NCBI GenBank assembly: GCA_012064385.1
Contig: QRDG01000477.1
Span: 1-64,000, forward strand
Direction of reading: 5' to 3'
Origin: Puccinellia tenuiflora
Taxonomy: Eukaryota; Streptophyta; Magnoliopsida; Poales; Poaceae
Length of the DNA stretch: 64,000 nt
The notes below the pieces were generated by a model, which did not search any database, had not been told where the DNA came from, and saw only the letters and a list, made by a program, of their open reading frames with translations. Made by a program: the position numbers and the translations under genes. Positions within the stretch are counted from its first letter, which is position 1. Each line of letters starts with the position of its first letter. Below, piece by piece: positions 9,594 through 22,604 of the stretch.

Positions 9594-10939
9594 ATGTCTT
9601 CTACTGAAAACACCAAGTTATGTGACTTTACTAGCACTAACAACAATGATTTCATATGCTCTCCAATTGCTCCATCCGCTACTAAAGCGGAATTTTATGA
9701 AATTAAGCCTGCCTTGCTAAATCTTGTTATGAAAGAGCAATTTTCTGGTGCTAGTACTGATGATGCCGCCTCTCATTTAAATAACTTTGTTGAGTTATGT
9801 GATATGCAAAAGTATAAAGAGGTAGAAAGTGACATCATAAAACTGAAACTTTTCCCTTTCTCTTTGAGAGGGAGAGCAAAAGAATGGTTATTGTCTTTGC
9901 CTAAAAATAGCATTGATTCTTGGATTAAATGCAAAGATGCTTTTATTGGAAAATATTATCCACCTGCTAAAATCATACAACTAAGGAGTAACATTATGAA
10001 CTTTAGACAATTTGATAATGAAAATGTTTCTCAATCTTGGGAGAGAATGAAATCTATGGTTAAGAATTGTCCCACGCATGGATTAACTATGTGGATGGTT
10101 ATCCAAACTTTTTATGCAGGTTTGAATTTTTCTTCAAGGAATCTTTTGGACTCGGCGCGGGAGGCACCTTCATGTCCACAACATTAGGTGCAGCAACTAA
10201 ACTTTTGGATGAGATGATGACAAATTATTCACGATGGCACACCGAACGAGCTCCAAGTGGTAAGAAGGTAAATTCTGTTGAGGAAATCTCCTCTTTGAGT
10301 GATAAGGTTGATATGATTATGTCTATGCTTGCTACCAATCAGTCCAATATTGATCCTAATAATGTTCCACTTGCTTCATTAATTTCCCAAGAAAAGGATC
10401 AAGTTTATGTTAATTTTCTTAATAGAAACAACTTCAACAATAATGCTTATCGAAATAATTTTGGTAGTAGCAACTATAAGCCTTATCCTCCCAATAATGG
10501 CAACTCTTATGGTAATTCCTATGGTAATTCTTATAATCCTAATAAGAATGTGTCCTCTGATCTTGAAAATGTTTTAAAGGAATTTATCACTTCGCAAAAA
10601 GCTTTTAACAAAACTGTTGAAGAGAAGTTGGAAAAACTGGATAGTCTAGTCTCTAAAGTAGACGTTCTTGCTCATGATGTTGAAATTTTGAAAATTAGAA
10701 CCACTCCAAATCAAGACAAACATACTGAATCTTTAAATTCTATCTCTCTTCAAATTAATGAAAATGAAAGGATGATGGCTCTCTTGAAAGCTAGGTGGGC
10801 TAGAGAGACTGAAGAAGCTAGAATTGCTAAAATGAATAGGAAAACGGTTAAAGTTTATACTATCCAAACCACTAAAGAGGATCCTCCTAGTTTATTTAAA
10901 GATGATGAAATTGATTTTGATAATTGCAATCTTACTTAA
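9594..10939 (+). pseudogene. Gag of the gypsy element, one frameshift
   Basis: Retrotransposon Gag builds the virus-like particle that packages the element RNA. The ATG at 9594 starts MSSTENTKLCDFTS. The capsid-like region includes LKLFPFSLRGRAKEWLLSLP and FIGKYYPPAKI, diagnostic of the retrotrans_gag family. Near 10158 the frame shifts: upstream codons end in NLLDSA and downstream codons continue GGTFMSTTLGAATKLLDEMM in another frame. The C-terminal half has an Asn/Tyr-rich stretch (NNFNNNAYRNNFGSSNYKPY) and a coiled-coil-like helix. A TAA at 10937-10939 separates it from the protease frame, which continues in the same phase. Confidence 0.85.
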
Positions 10940-11548
10940 GTCATTAAGTTCCTACAAAAACTTGCTAAGACACCGGATGCTAGTAAAATAAATCTTGCCT
11001 TTACCAAACACATTACCGATGCTCTTATCAAGGCTAGGGAAGAAAAAATAAAGCTTGAAACCTCTATCCCTAGGAAGTTAGAAGATGGTTGGGAACCCAC
11101 TATTAAGATGAAAATAAATGACTTTGATTGCAATGCTTTATATGATCTTGGTGCAAGTGTTTCCGTTATGCCTAAAAGTTTCTATGATATGCTTGATTTA
11201 AATCCTTTGGAAGAGTGCTATTTAAATGTCCATCTTGCTGAATCTTCTAAAAAGAAACCTTTGGGTAGAGTTGATGATGTCCTTATTGTTGTTAATGATA
11301 ATCATGCTCCCGTTGATTTTATTGTTATGGATATTGAGTGTAATGCTTCTTGTCCTATTATTTTGGGAAGACCGTTTTTGAGAACTGTTGGTGCTATTAT
11401 TGATATGAAAGAGGGAAATATAAAGTTTCAGTTCCCCCTTAAAAAGGGAATGGAAAACTTCACTAGAAATAGAAAGAAGCTTTCATTTGAATCAATCATA
11501 AGGTCAAGCTATGCTCTCGATGTTGCAAAGGCCTCTGAAAAAACTTGA
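10940..11548 (+). pseudogene. Aspartic protease domain of the gypsy element
   Basis: In phase with gag after one stop codon (TAA, 10937-10939). The catalytic motif appears as LYDLGASVSVMP (family pattern D-x-G-A; here DLGA), and the flap/C-terminal motif is IILGRPFLRT. Retropepsins of this type cleave the Gag-Pol polyprotein. The frame ends at 11546-11548 shortly after GMENFTRNRKK, and nothing resembling reverse transcriptase follows. This is therefore a gag-pro element rather than a truncated reading of gag-pol. Confidence 0.8.
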
Positions 11549-13990
11549 TATTTGGCATTGCGCCTAACTAAAAGGCGTTAAAGAAAAGCGCTTGTTGGGA
11601 GGCAACCCATCTTTTACTTTCAGTTTGCTTTTTTTTTCTTGAGTCATGAAGTTATTACCTCTGTAGAAACTTCATTGTATCTTTTTGTTTTGGTTTTTTG
11701 TGCCAAGTTTAGCCTCTAATGCATTGAAAGTGCGAGGTATTGTGTTGCTGTCCAAAAACAGATTCTGTGCGCCTGTTGCACGAGAATTCGTAAAATCGCC
11801 AGAATTTTATCTTTTTCTGATAATTTTTGACAGCAAGCCTAATGCTTTTATCTATCTTTCGTTAATTTTAAGTTTTTTTATTTTAGCTGCAGAAATGCCT
11901 CGAAAAATTCAATCTTTACAGACTGTTCAGATTTTGACAGATTCTGCTTTTATTTTGCATTTGTCTCTTTACCATCGTCATATGTGATACTCTAGGGGTG
12001 GAGTGCCACATTGAGTCTTAGTAAACAGTAGCTAATGTTAAATGAAGTTGGTTTGCAATTTGTCATGAGTTGAACACATGTGCATTTTAATTTATGAGCA
12101 CTAACCCTCTAATCAAATTATGAGAAGTTTTGTGTGAAGGGAGTTTTTAAATTCTAAAGGAGAGGAATACGAAGAAATCGACGATGGTCACAGCTCAAGC
12201 TTGGGGATGCCCCCATGGCACCCCCTCTGAATATCAAGAACTATCAAGAGTCAAAGCTTGGGGATGCCCAAGGCATCCCCTCATCTTCATTGACTATCAT
12301 AAGGTCGTCTTCGTTGAACTTCGTTTTTATCACATTACATATTATGTTCTATGCTTGGAGCGTCTTTTTACTTTCAGTTTTGTTTGTTTATTTGCTGGTC
12401 ATATCATTGTTGGATCCTAGCTTTATTTGTGTGGGAGAGAGACACGCTCCGCTTTTTCGTTTGAATACTCATTTGCTTCACTTATATCTTTTTGAGTATT
12501 CTTAGCTACTGTCTGTTTTCTAGTAAGCTCTCGCTTTTAGCTTTTATATTGTTTAGAGCTGATAGTTGTTAAGTTAAACTCTCTTGTTCTTCACTTATAT
12601 TTGTTGGAGAGTTGTTGTTGAAAAATTGCTTGAATTGTCAATGCGACAAAATGCTATTTGTGTGATGATAAAATAAAATGAAAAGCCTGCATAGTTTTGT
12701 AGATCATGGTGTGGATACTTGATGCTTATCAATTGTTTTGAGATGTTAAGTTGAATTCTTAAACTTGCTGGTTATTTGAGTGGAATTGATTAGTAAAGAA
12801 ATATGGTTGAAAGCTTGAAATTGTGTGGTTTTTCATAGTTGTTAATTCATAGTGCTAATCTTTCCATCAAAAGAATTGTTTGGTCAACAAGGGAGACGGT
12901 GTAGAGTTTTTATAGTTATGACCGGTAGATGTCATATGTTGTTCTATTACCGGTTATTGATAGATGTTTGCTTCAAATACCTTTTTTTTGCTAAGCCTAA
13001 AAATTCGTACTGAGTGTATGGTTCACTCGTGCATCCAATCCCCAAAGCCAAAATTTCTTGCCAGCTGAGTCCACCATATCTACCTATGCTTGGTATTTCC
13101 TACCATTCCAAGTAAATTTGTCATGTGCTAACTTAAAAATTCAAAATACTCCTTCTTTGTGCCTCTGTTTTTAAGATCATGAGGGAGCAGTAGAGAGCTA
13201 GATATAACTTGTGACAAGCGAGGTCATTTCCCCCCTTTCACCCGGTGTCGATGGATTACGTCTTTACTTGAATCAACCCGAGAGCATCTTAAGAAATATA
13301 TAAATATAACTCACCAATTCTCCTCCGCGCAATGCAAATCTGAGAAATCAGCCCAAACATTGGACAGTGTTGAAACCAAGGAGAAAGAGGAGCGTGCTCG
13401 CTCTTCTAAGAACCAGCTGCTCTCACAAGTCTAAAAAACCTTGCTTGTCATGAGGGACTAGATAGTTTCTCTATTGTGAAGTCGTTGACGAAAGCATGCA
13501 TGCATGCCTCAAAATCATTTTACTTCTGTTTTAAAAACCAAAAAGCTCCAGCACATGACTAATCCTTGCTTCCCTCTACGAAGGGCCTTTCTTTTACTTT
13601 TAATGTTGAGTCAGTTTTCCCTTTTTCCTTCTATCTCCACAAAAGCAAACATCTAGCATTGACCCTGGGTAACGTTGAGCATATTACATTATCGAGATTA
13701 AGCATGAATCTTTATATTGACTTTATCTATAAGATAAGCCGTTGGAAGTTGAAGCTCTTTGCTAATGCTTACATCTTCCTTTGTGTTGATTCTCAAACAC
13801 TTTTGTCATGGAATTATTATCCTTGTGAATTATTCAAATATGTTGATCACATTGTTTTCATGTCTTTGACATACTATTTATGAAAGATTTTGCTTGGATG
13901 ATTCAACTTGTTTATTCAGTGCTTTCTTGCTATCAATTATAGACAATTGTTTTGTATCTCTTCATTCACATCTTTGATTTGCATTACTAT
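11549..13990 (+). other. Non-coding 3' interior of the gypsy element
   Basis: 2.4 kb without a recognisable gene. It opens with the conserved non-coding motif GCGCTTGTTGGGAGGCAACCC (11589-11609) seen in Sabrina-like elements. It carries two copies of AAGCTTGGGGATGCCC (12197-12212 and 12254-12269), matching the real polypurine tract before the 3' LTR. It continues after the Tekay insertion at 26350-26448. Confidence 0.7.
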
Positions 13991-16900
13991 TGTAGCGCCC
14001 CGACCCCGGAATTATACATAGAGGCTATGTAGTTGACACAACCGTCAATGTATAAAACAAAGATCGAGACTTGTGGAACAAACTGGCACATTGCATGACT
14101 CTACGACACAAAACATATAGCAACTCATATAATGAGAAGAATATAAATATTACACAGCAAAAGGTCAAAGACCCTCAAGTCATCAAGAGGAAGCGGATAG
14201 CGTTGTCTAGCAACAAGAAGCAAATATATGGCCTAAGAGGCCTACAAATAAACATCACCCAAGCCAGCTTGTTCCACGGTCCCAAGCTGCCACCTGGAAA
14301 CCCCAGACTAGTAGTCGACGTCAACGAAGAACCCACCTAGCTGCTCGGTGTCGTCCTCCTCTGAAATACAAAAATCATAGAGGCAGCAAAGAGAGGCTGA
14401 GTACGATGTACTCGCGAGTTTAGTAGGGCGATATAGGCCCAATGACTGACGGAGGCTCTAAAGCTGTATCTGTAGTTCTTTTGCATAAAGCTAATTTTAA
14501 ATAAACTGAAACATAAAGGACACATGGCATTCGTCTACTCAGAATACTTTTCAAAAGGGGTAAGAAAGTAACATTGTCATCGAGGTTCTCATCAAACCTT
14601 TTAGTAACCAACCACACTCATCTTCACTAAGGTACCCCCTCGAATCACCCTCGAGGAAGTGAACCTTTATCACACGTTGATTATGCAACCTTTAGCTGCC
14701 ATATCAATTATGTTAATATTCTCTATGGTCTTATCGTCTATTCCCAAGTCGTCCATAACCGTGGACACGGCTTTTCGAAAAGATTAACCCTGCAGGGGTG
14801 TACTAATTTACCCATCGGTACCGTCCGGCTCACCTAGTTGGCCCTCTTCCGAGGAAGGCCGACGAGTGGGCGCGGTTAGACCTTTACATTGCATGAGACT
14901 ATCCAAGAGTCATCTGTGGCCACAGGACAGGTTCAGTGCCTATTTCAGCACCCTGCCCCATCGCCACGCCCTAAACACCACCGTCCACATCATTCTTTTT
15001 CCACCCACATACTCACACGCAAATGGAAAACCGAACTAGAGGACCCTTGGATACGCCCGCACAACTTATTCGGTCAAAGGGGGTTCCATATGCCCCCACC
15101 TCCGGAAGCACGCTCAGTCTTGGTTCAAGAGGTAAAGAACTCGCACCTAGGGGCTAGAGTGAGGCAAAACACCATCCCCGATGGCAACTCACCCAAGCCG
15201 TCTTAGCATTTTTATTTAGCATCACATTTATCCACCTTGCCCGAATCATTCCATCAACATCAACCATTATGGAATTTACAACGGACATAAAGCATTATCT
15301 AAGCATGGCTAAGCATAGCTAAGCATATGAATACAACAATTCTATCTTTATCTCGGCCAACACTTCAACCCTAGGTTTCATAGGTAGGGATACATGTGAA
15401 TGGCTCGGGGAAGAACATGCATTCATAGGATATTCTAATATTTTGATCAAAAGATACATTTGAATCGCATGCAATATTATGGTGGATAAAATAAGTTTAT
15501 AAACATAGGATGCTAGATGCCAAGAAGGTTAGGTTATCTCTTGCCTTGCTGCCCGGGCGTGTAGTACGGCTCGTCGGGGTAAGTGGAGAGACCCTCGACT
15601 CCGGAATCTATCGATACCCAAAAGAATTACAAAGAACACATAAATCACACGGTCACAAGGTGCAATGCGCAATCACATGATGACATGTCCAATTGATGCA
15701 AGGATATTATCATTTAATTTAATAAACAAATTAAATGGAGTTCCAAATAATTAGTGCCATTATTTGGACACGACTCCATATTTATCTTAATGACTACAAT
15801 TGTAATAAATTATTAAATTATTAGATAAGTGGCTCAATATACATGAACATGGCATGAGATGGTTAGGGTTTGTCATTCTAATCATTTCGGTAATTTATTT
15901 GTAATTTTCGGAGTACCGATGAATAAATGACAAATCAATTAAATAAATGAATTGAATTCATTTAAACAAATTATGAAAAACATCAAATAAAAGTTTGTGA
16001 TCATGATGTGATAAGTGCATGGTTTGATAGCATTTGACAGGTTGATCACCTTGATATTTAATTCATAAATTTTGGACAAATATTTAATAAGTTATGAAAT
16101 TTTCCTAATTTGGGATTATTTAACCCATTTTAGGAATCTTTAAATGAAGGCAAAATAAGTTGCTCAAAGGATTAAGGAGAAGTTGCCAAAAGATAGGTGA
16201 GGTTTTTCTGAACAATTTGACATTTGGTTTGTCCAATTTGAATCATTATTCAAATAGATATGATTTATTTAAACTTCCAAATTATTTTCCCAATTTGCAG
16301 AAATTACTGTTGGGCCGGCCCACAGGTCGGCCCAGGCCGGTTTGCCAGCCGGGTCGGTGGCAGAGGCCGCCGGCCTCAGAACCGGCCCAATCCGGGGCGC
16401 AGGCCGGGGCACTGCCCGAACAGGCCGGCCTCGTGGCCGGCCCAGGCCGGGGTGAGGGCCGGGCCTCTCTCGGAACTGGCCGGCCTGCTGGCCGGCTCAG
16501 GCCGACGCCCAGGCCGGGGGCGCTGGACGTGTGGTGACACCGGCGGCGACGGCGACGGCGACCAAGAAACGGCGGCGGAGAGAGGGGAGAGGGCGCGGGG
16601 GAGGGCTAGCAAGCACGCCAAGTTCACCTTAGGTGCGCACGCGAGGACGACGACGCCGTGGAGGGGCGGAGTCGCCGGATTCGAGGCCGACGAATGGAGC
16701 GGCCGGGGCGGGATGTCGATGAAGCGGCCGTCGATCTCCGGCGGCCCCGGTCCGATTCCTCCCACCGGAAGGAAGAGGAAGAGGAGGCGTCACGTTCTGC
16801 CGGCTCCGATTTGCTTGGGATGGTGTCGACTGGTGGCGCTACGGCGGCTAGCGGCGGTGGTCGGCGTCGGCACAGGAGCTAGCTAAGAACGCCGAACACG

Positions 16901-17753
16901 ATCCGGAAATTAAGGGAGGGAACGGGAGGAGTGGGTGAGGTCGCCGGTGGGGGGCCTCCTTAGTCCTCCATGCCACGGCAGCAAGCGGCAGGACGTCGTC
17001 CAGCTAGAAGGCATGGCGCCAGGACGCCTTCGTCCACAGTGAGGAGAAAGGGGAAAAGGAGAGACCGACAGGAGGGGCCCACTTCCAGATTTTTTAACTT
17101 TTCCAACTTCTGTTTCCCCCCCTTTTTGAACAGCAGGCTTTAGGGATTTATTAGGGCAATTTAAGCATTCCTAAAAATTCTGAAATTAACCCAGTAGTCT
17201 CCCATTGACATATATAAGCTCCACAAAATTTGGGGTGGCAAACAAAAAATGTTTTGAGGAACATTTGTTCATAGCTTTAAATTAAGGTAAAAATTGAGCA
17301 ATTTCCAAAATGCATTTAATTAGAGCATTTAGACCATACCAAAAATCATGAGAATTTTCAGGGAGACTCTCACAACCATATGGAGACTCCCCATGATTTT
17401 ATTTTGAATTTTTGGAAGTTCTAACTTGGTTCCAAAAAAATAGGAACCGAATTCAGCCAATTTTGATCTCTCATGTCATTACTCATTTGACACAATTTGA
17501 AAAGTGAGAATTTGTTACACAAACAAAGTGGGAACTTCCTAAACAATTGGGAAGTTCATTTAGTTGGTTGCCAAGTTGGGCATTGCATGTGGTTGGAGGT
17601 TTTGGGAAAGGTTGGCTTCCCATTTCAATGCGTTTCCAAAGCAATGTGCATTGTTAGGAATGACAAATGCATATGGATGCTATGATGCAAACAAGGATGC
17701 AAAAAGTGGAAAAAATTCTTCGTATTTTTCATAACCAAGTTAGGGCTGTTACA
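13991..17753 (-). repeat. 3' LTR of the Tekay-like element
   Basis: 3763 bp. It begins TGTAGCGCCCC on the plus strand and ends GCTGTTACA. It includes a GC-rich stretch (about 16310-16900) crowded with GGCCGGCCC words. The open frames seen inside are repeated in the other LTR and are not genes. Confidence 0.92.
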
Positions 17754-17770
17754 ACTCTACCCCCCTTACA
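17754..17770 (-). promoter_or_regulatory. Polypurine tract of the Tekay-like element
   Basis: On the minus strand TGTAAGGGGGGTAGAGT lies immediately before the 3' LTR start TGTAACAGCC. This is the expected primer for plus-strand DNA synthesis. Confidence 0.8.
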
Positions 17771-20700
17771 GAAATCTCGTCCCGAGATTCTAGGCTTGAG
17801 TGAAGAAGGCGGGGTATTCCTGACGAAGACTAGTTTCTCGCTCCCATGTGGCTTCTTCCTTGGAATGGTTGGACCATTGAACTTTGAGGAACTTGATGGA
17901 CTTGTTGCGGGTTTTCCTCTCCGCTTCATCCAAGATGCGGATAGGATGCTCGTGATAGGTCAAATCCTCCTAAATGTCCAGTGTCTCATGGTCAACCCCA
18001 CGGATTGGATCCTTGAAGCACCGGCGGAGTTGGGAAACATGGAACACATCATGGACATCCGGGAAATTGGAGGGCAACTCAAGTTGATAGGAGAGGTCTC
18101 CTCGCTTGGCTAGGACGGTGAAAGGGCCAACATAGCGAGGTGCCAATTTGCCCTTGATTCCGAAGCGACGAACGCCTCGGAGAGGAGAGACTCGGAGATA
18201 GTCCTTGTCACCAATCTCATAGTGGACCTCTTGATGATGCTTGTCATAGTAGCTCTTCTGACGGGATTGAGCAGCCTTGAGATTATCCCGAATGACACGG
18301 ACTTTTTCTTCGGCTTCATTGATCACATCCGGGCCGAAGAGTGGCCTCTCCCCGGTTTCGGACCAATTTAGGGGAGTCCGGCATTTCCTCCCATAAAGAG
18401 CCTCAAAGGGAGCCATTTGCAAACTGGCTTGATAGCTATTGTTGTAGGAGAACTCGGCGAGAGGGAGGTATTTCTCCCAACCCTTGCCGAAGGAGATGAC
18501 ACAGGCCCGGAGCATATCCTCAAGAACTTGATTTACTCTTTCAGTTTGCCCGTCGGTTTGGGGGTGATAGGCGGTGCTGAAATTTAGACGGGTTCCAAGA
18601 GCCGTTTGGAAACTCTGCCAAAACTTGGACACAAACAAGCTTCCACGGTCAGAGATGATCCGTAAAGGAACCCCGTGCAAAGGAACAATCCGGGCCATAT
18701 ACAAGTCGGCAAGTTGGCTTGCTCGAATGTCATCGCGGACCGGAAGGAAATGGGCAACCTTTGACAAACGGTCGATGATGACCCAAATAGCGTTGTTGCC
18801 CCTTTGTGACTTTGGAAATCCGGTGATGAAATCCATACCAACTTCATCCCATTTCCATTCGGGAACGGCTATGGGGCGGTGGGTACCAGCTGGCCTCTGA
18901 TGTTCAGCTTTCACCCGGCGACAGACATCACACTCGGCAACATATTTGGCAATCTCCCGCTTCATACGGGTCCACCAGAATTTGGGACGGAGGTCTTGGT
19001 ACATCTTGGTGCTACCGGGATGGATGGATATGGGAGACTCATGTGCCTCTTGGAGAATTAACCCCTTGGTATTTCCACTCTTGGGCACCACAAGACGGCC
19101 TTCGAAAAAGACAACACCGGAGTCATCGATAGAGAAACACTTGGCCTTTCCACTTGCGACATTCTCCTTAATCTTTAGGATGCCAGCATCATGTTGCTGG
19201 GCGGCCTTGATCTCATCCTCAAGAGTGGATTTGATATCGAGGTTAGCCAGAAAACCGGAAGGAACAATTTCCAGATTCAACCTAGCGAACTCCTCATGAA
19301 GAGCAGGTTGGGCCTTTTCAACCATCAATGTATTGCAATAGGCTTTGCGGCTCAGACCATCCGCCACGACATTTGCCTTGCCGGGTTGATAGTTGAGAGT
19401 CACATCATAGTCTTTTATCAATTCCATCCATCTTATCTGCCTCAAGTTCAGATCCGGCTGGGTGAAGAGATATTTTAGGCTTTGGTGGTCGGAGTAGATC
19501 TCACAACGGTTGCCCAAGAGGTAGGGCCTCCATTGCTTCAGAGCATGTACCACGGCGGCAAGCTCCAAATCGTGAGTTGGATAATTTTGCTCGTGAGGCT
19601 TGAGTTGACGGGAGGAATAGGCGACCACGTGGCCCTCTTGCATCAGGACACAGCCCAAGCCTTGGAGAGATGCATCACAATAGACGACAAAGTCTTTGTC
19701 GGTGTCGGGAAGGACAAGCACCGGAGTGGTGGTGAGCTTGACCTTGAGGGTTTGGAAACTCTCTTCAGCCTTGTCTGACCACACAAATTGTTTGCCTTTC
19801 TTGAGGAGGTCAGTCAGTGCCTTTGCTATCTTGGAAAAGCCCTCAATAAATCGGCGGTAATAACCCGCCAATCCAAGGAAGCTTCGGATATCTTTGACGG
19901 ATTTGGGAGTTGGCCAATCCAGGATAGCCTGAATCTTGTCTGGTATCACCGCTACTCCGGCAGCTGACACCACATGACCGAGGAAAATGAGCTCCTTCAG
20001 CCAAAACTCACACTTAGAGAACTTGGCATAGAGGCGGTGGTCTCGAAGCTTTGTCAAAACAAGTCGGAGATGCTCGGCATGTTCGTCTTCGGTCTTGGAG
20101 TACACAAGGATATCATCGATGTAAATAATGACAAACTTGTCAACGTACTCGTGGAAGATAGAGTTCATCAGCCTCATGAATGTAGCCGGAGCATTTGTGA
20201 GGCCGAAAGACATGACGGTGTACTCATATAACCCATAGCGGGTAGTGAAGGCCATCTTCGGAATATCCTCCTTCCGGATTTTTATTTGATGGTATCCTGA
20301 CCTCAGATCCATCTTGGAGAACACAGTGGCACCAGCTAACTGATCGAACAAATCAGTTATTCTGGGAAATTGGATACTTGTTCTTGATGGTCACCGCATT
20401 AAAAGGGCGGTAGTCAACGACCAGACGAGGAACATTTGTATCCCTCTTCTTGACAAAGATGACCGGGCAGCCCCAGGGTGAGCTACTCGGCCGGATGAAT
20501 TCCTTTTCTAGCAACTCATCAAGTTGCTTCTTCAATTCGGTTAGCTCTTCCGTCGGCATACGGTAGGGCCTCTTGGAAATTGGGGCGGTTCCCGGAACCA
20601 ACTCGATGACAAACTCCACATTTCGATCAGGTGGCATGCCCGGCAATTCTTCGGGAAATACGTCCGGGAAATCACACACCACGTTCACCTCATGCATTTC

Positions 20701-22207
20701 AGGCGGGGTGACACCTTCCAGGAAGTACAAACTTATCTCCGGTGAGAGAGGAGTGGCTGCGGAGGGAGTTGCAGAAGTTGGGGGCCAGTAACGCACTTCC
20801 CCATATCTTGGGTGGATCACTGTGACAGTCTTGGCAGCACAATCCAGGTTGGCCTGGTATTTCACTAGCCAATCCATTCCCAGAATGACATCGATCCCCT
20901 CTGACTTGAGGGCTACCAAGGAAAACGGAAAAGGGATCGACCCTACGGATATTTGAACCTCAGGAGCTATCCAATGTGTATGCCAACTAGAGCCTGGGGT
21001 CTTGACCACTAACGGGGAGTCCATATTTAGCAAACGGTATTTGATGGTTGTGTGCATATGATATGGATATAAACGAATGCGAGGCTCCAGAATCAAATAA
21101 TACTGAAGCTGGATATGTATTGATTCGGAGCGTACCCATAAGGACTCCGGGGTCCTCCTCGACGCCTTCAGCCGAAACGTGGTTCAGGCGGCCACGGCTG
21201 ACGGTGGTCGCCTTGGCAGCTGGAGTAGAGGGTGCTGGTGCAGGTGCTGCGGGAGCCGGTGCCTTATGGGGACACTCCCTGGAGTAGTGACCCGGCTCGC
21301 CACAGTGGTAGCAAGTGAGCCCCGGTGGTGCAGATAGTCGAGGCCGAAAACCGCCTCCAGCCTCACCCAAGGTCGAGGTAGCTGGGCGAGGCGGAGGTGG
21401 CAGGTACCCGGTGGGCTTCGGCGCGAAGGGCGCCTTGGGCACAACGCTGAAAGGCACGAAGACCTTGCGCTTCTTGCCCTCAGAGGAGGAGCTCTGGTGA
21501 TCAGCTGGAGCTGGCCTCTTGGAAGCCTCCAGCTCCTTCCTACCCTGCTCCATGGTGAGAGCCTGGTTGTAGAGCTCCTGGTAGGAGGTGAACTTGAAGG
21601 GTAGGAGCTCGTATCGGAGACGAGGTGCGAGCCCCTTGCGGAAGAGGTATTGCTTGTCCTCATCATTCGTCACGTCCCGAGGGGCGTAACGGGAGAGGTG
21701 GTTGAACTCCCGTCCATAGGTCTGGACGTCCATGCGTCCCTGGGTTAAGTCCAGGAACTCCCTCCTCTTGAGCTCGAGGATAGGCTTGGGGATGTACGCC
21801 GCACGGAAAGCGGCGCGGAACTCCTCCCAAGTGATGACATGGCCCGCGGCAACCATTGCCACGTGGCTCTCCCACCAGGAGCCGGCGGCTCCTTCCAGCA
21901 GGTAGGTGGCGAAGTTGACATGCTCCGCCGCCGGGACGTGAAGAGCGGCAAACTTGCGCTCTATAGCCCGAAGCCAATCATCCGCATCAAGCGGCTCCTT
22001 AGCTTCAGAGAAAGTGGGAGGTTGGGACCGCAAGAACTGGTTGAGTGTGGTGCAGTCCGTGTTCCTCTGTGCACCCTGTTGAACCAACTGCGCGAGAAGA
22101 TTCTCGTTGCGCAATCGGCCCTCTTCAATGATCATCAGCACCTCCGCCATAGTGGGTGGCGGCGGTGGATCAGGGTTGCTCTGTTCCCCACGACGGGTTG
22201 GAGCCAT
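17755..22207 (-). pseudogene. Gag-pol polyprotein of the Tekay-like element, broken
   Basis: Starts MAPTRRGEQSN at 22207 (minus). Gag has the zinc knuckle CYHCGEPGHYSREC (near 21300). The protease has LFDSGASHSFIS (near 21095). Reverse transcriptase has KMDLRSGYHQI and YIDDILVYS, RNase H has YCDASLQGLGCVL, and integrase has CDVCRR, DFITGFPKS, ISDRGSLFVSKFW and AYHPQTDGQTERVNQVLEDM. Frameshifts lie near 21027 (in the protease) and near 20367 (in the reverse transcriptase, an extra base between KYPI and LFDQL). An in-frame TAG at about 17967-17969 precedes the last domain. After it the same frame reads a chromodomain (FLKVQWSNHSKEEATWE) and ends near 17793. Its product would process and integrate the element if intact. 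Confidence 0.92.
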
Positions 22208-22589
22208 TCTGAAGATTTGGAACAAGGACATAGTTAGTAACCAATGTCCGACAGATAAGATAGATCATTAGAGTCCTTGCAGCTATAGAGATTTAAGATG
22301 CAATAACACAAGACAGATTTAGGCACCCACGGTGACATCACGTCATCGTGGTGATATTAAACTGATATAAGGTCTCGAGACATATCTGCACGGTGAGAAC
22401 CCAAACCCCGAGAACCTAAACATCGACACCAAGCATAAAACAAATAGAGGTGAGAAATCAGAGTAGAGCGAGTTGGATGAGGAGTAAAAAGAATCCTAAG
22501 AAGGTTTTCACAACTCATTTTTAGGTTAAAAATAATTTTCAACTAGACTCGACATCGACCAATAGAAAGGGTTTCCTACAGGCAGTCCT

Positions 22590-22601
22590 GCTCTGATACC
22601 A
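22590..22601 (-). promoter_or_regulatory. tRNA-Met primer-binding site of the Tekay-like element
   Basis: The plus strand reads GCTCTGATACCA, the reverse complement of TGGTATCAGAGC, three bases inside the 5' LTR at 22605. This establishes the minus orientation. Confidence 0.9.
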
Positions 22602-22604
22602 ACT

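Noticed and set aside
13566..13883. 105-codon plus-strand frame in the gypsy interior
   Set aside because: AT-rich, no domain, lies in the non-coding 3' interior typical of this element type.
14889..15206. 105-codon open frame, repeated at 23503-23820
   Set aside because: The two copies lie at the same position in the two LTRs of the Tekay-like element and match no protein; it is LTR sequence.
16160..16886. GC-rich open frames of 125-208 codons (also 24764-25483)
   Set aside because: Located in the GGCCGG-rich block of the Tekay LTRs; composition-driven, no domains.
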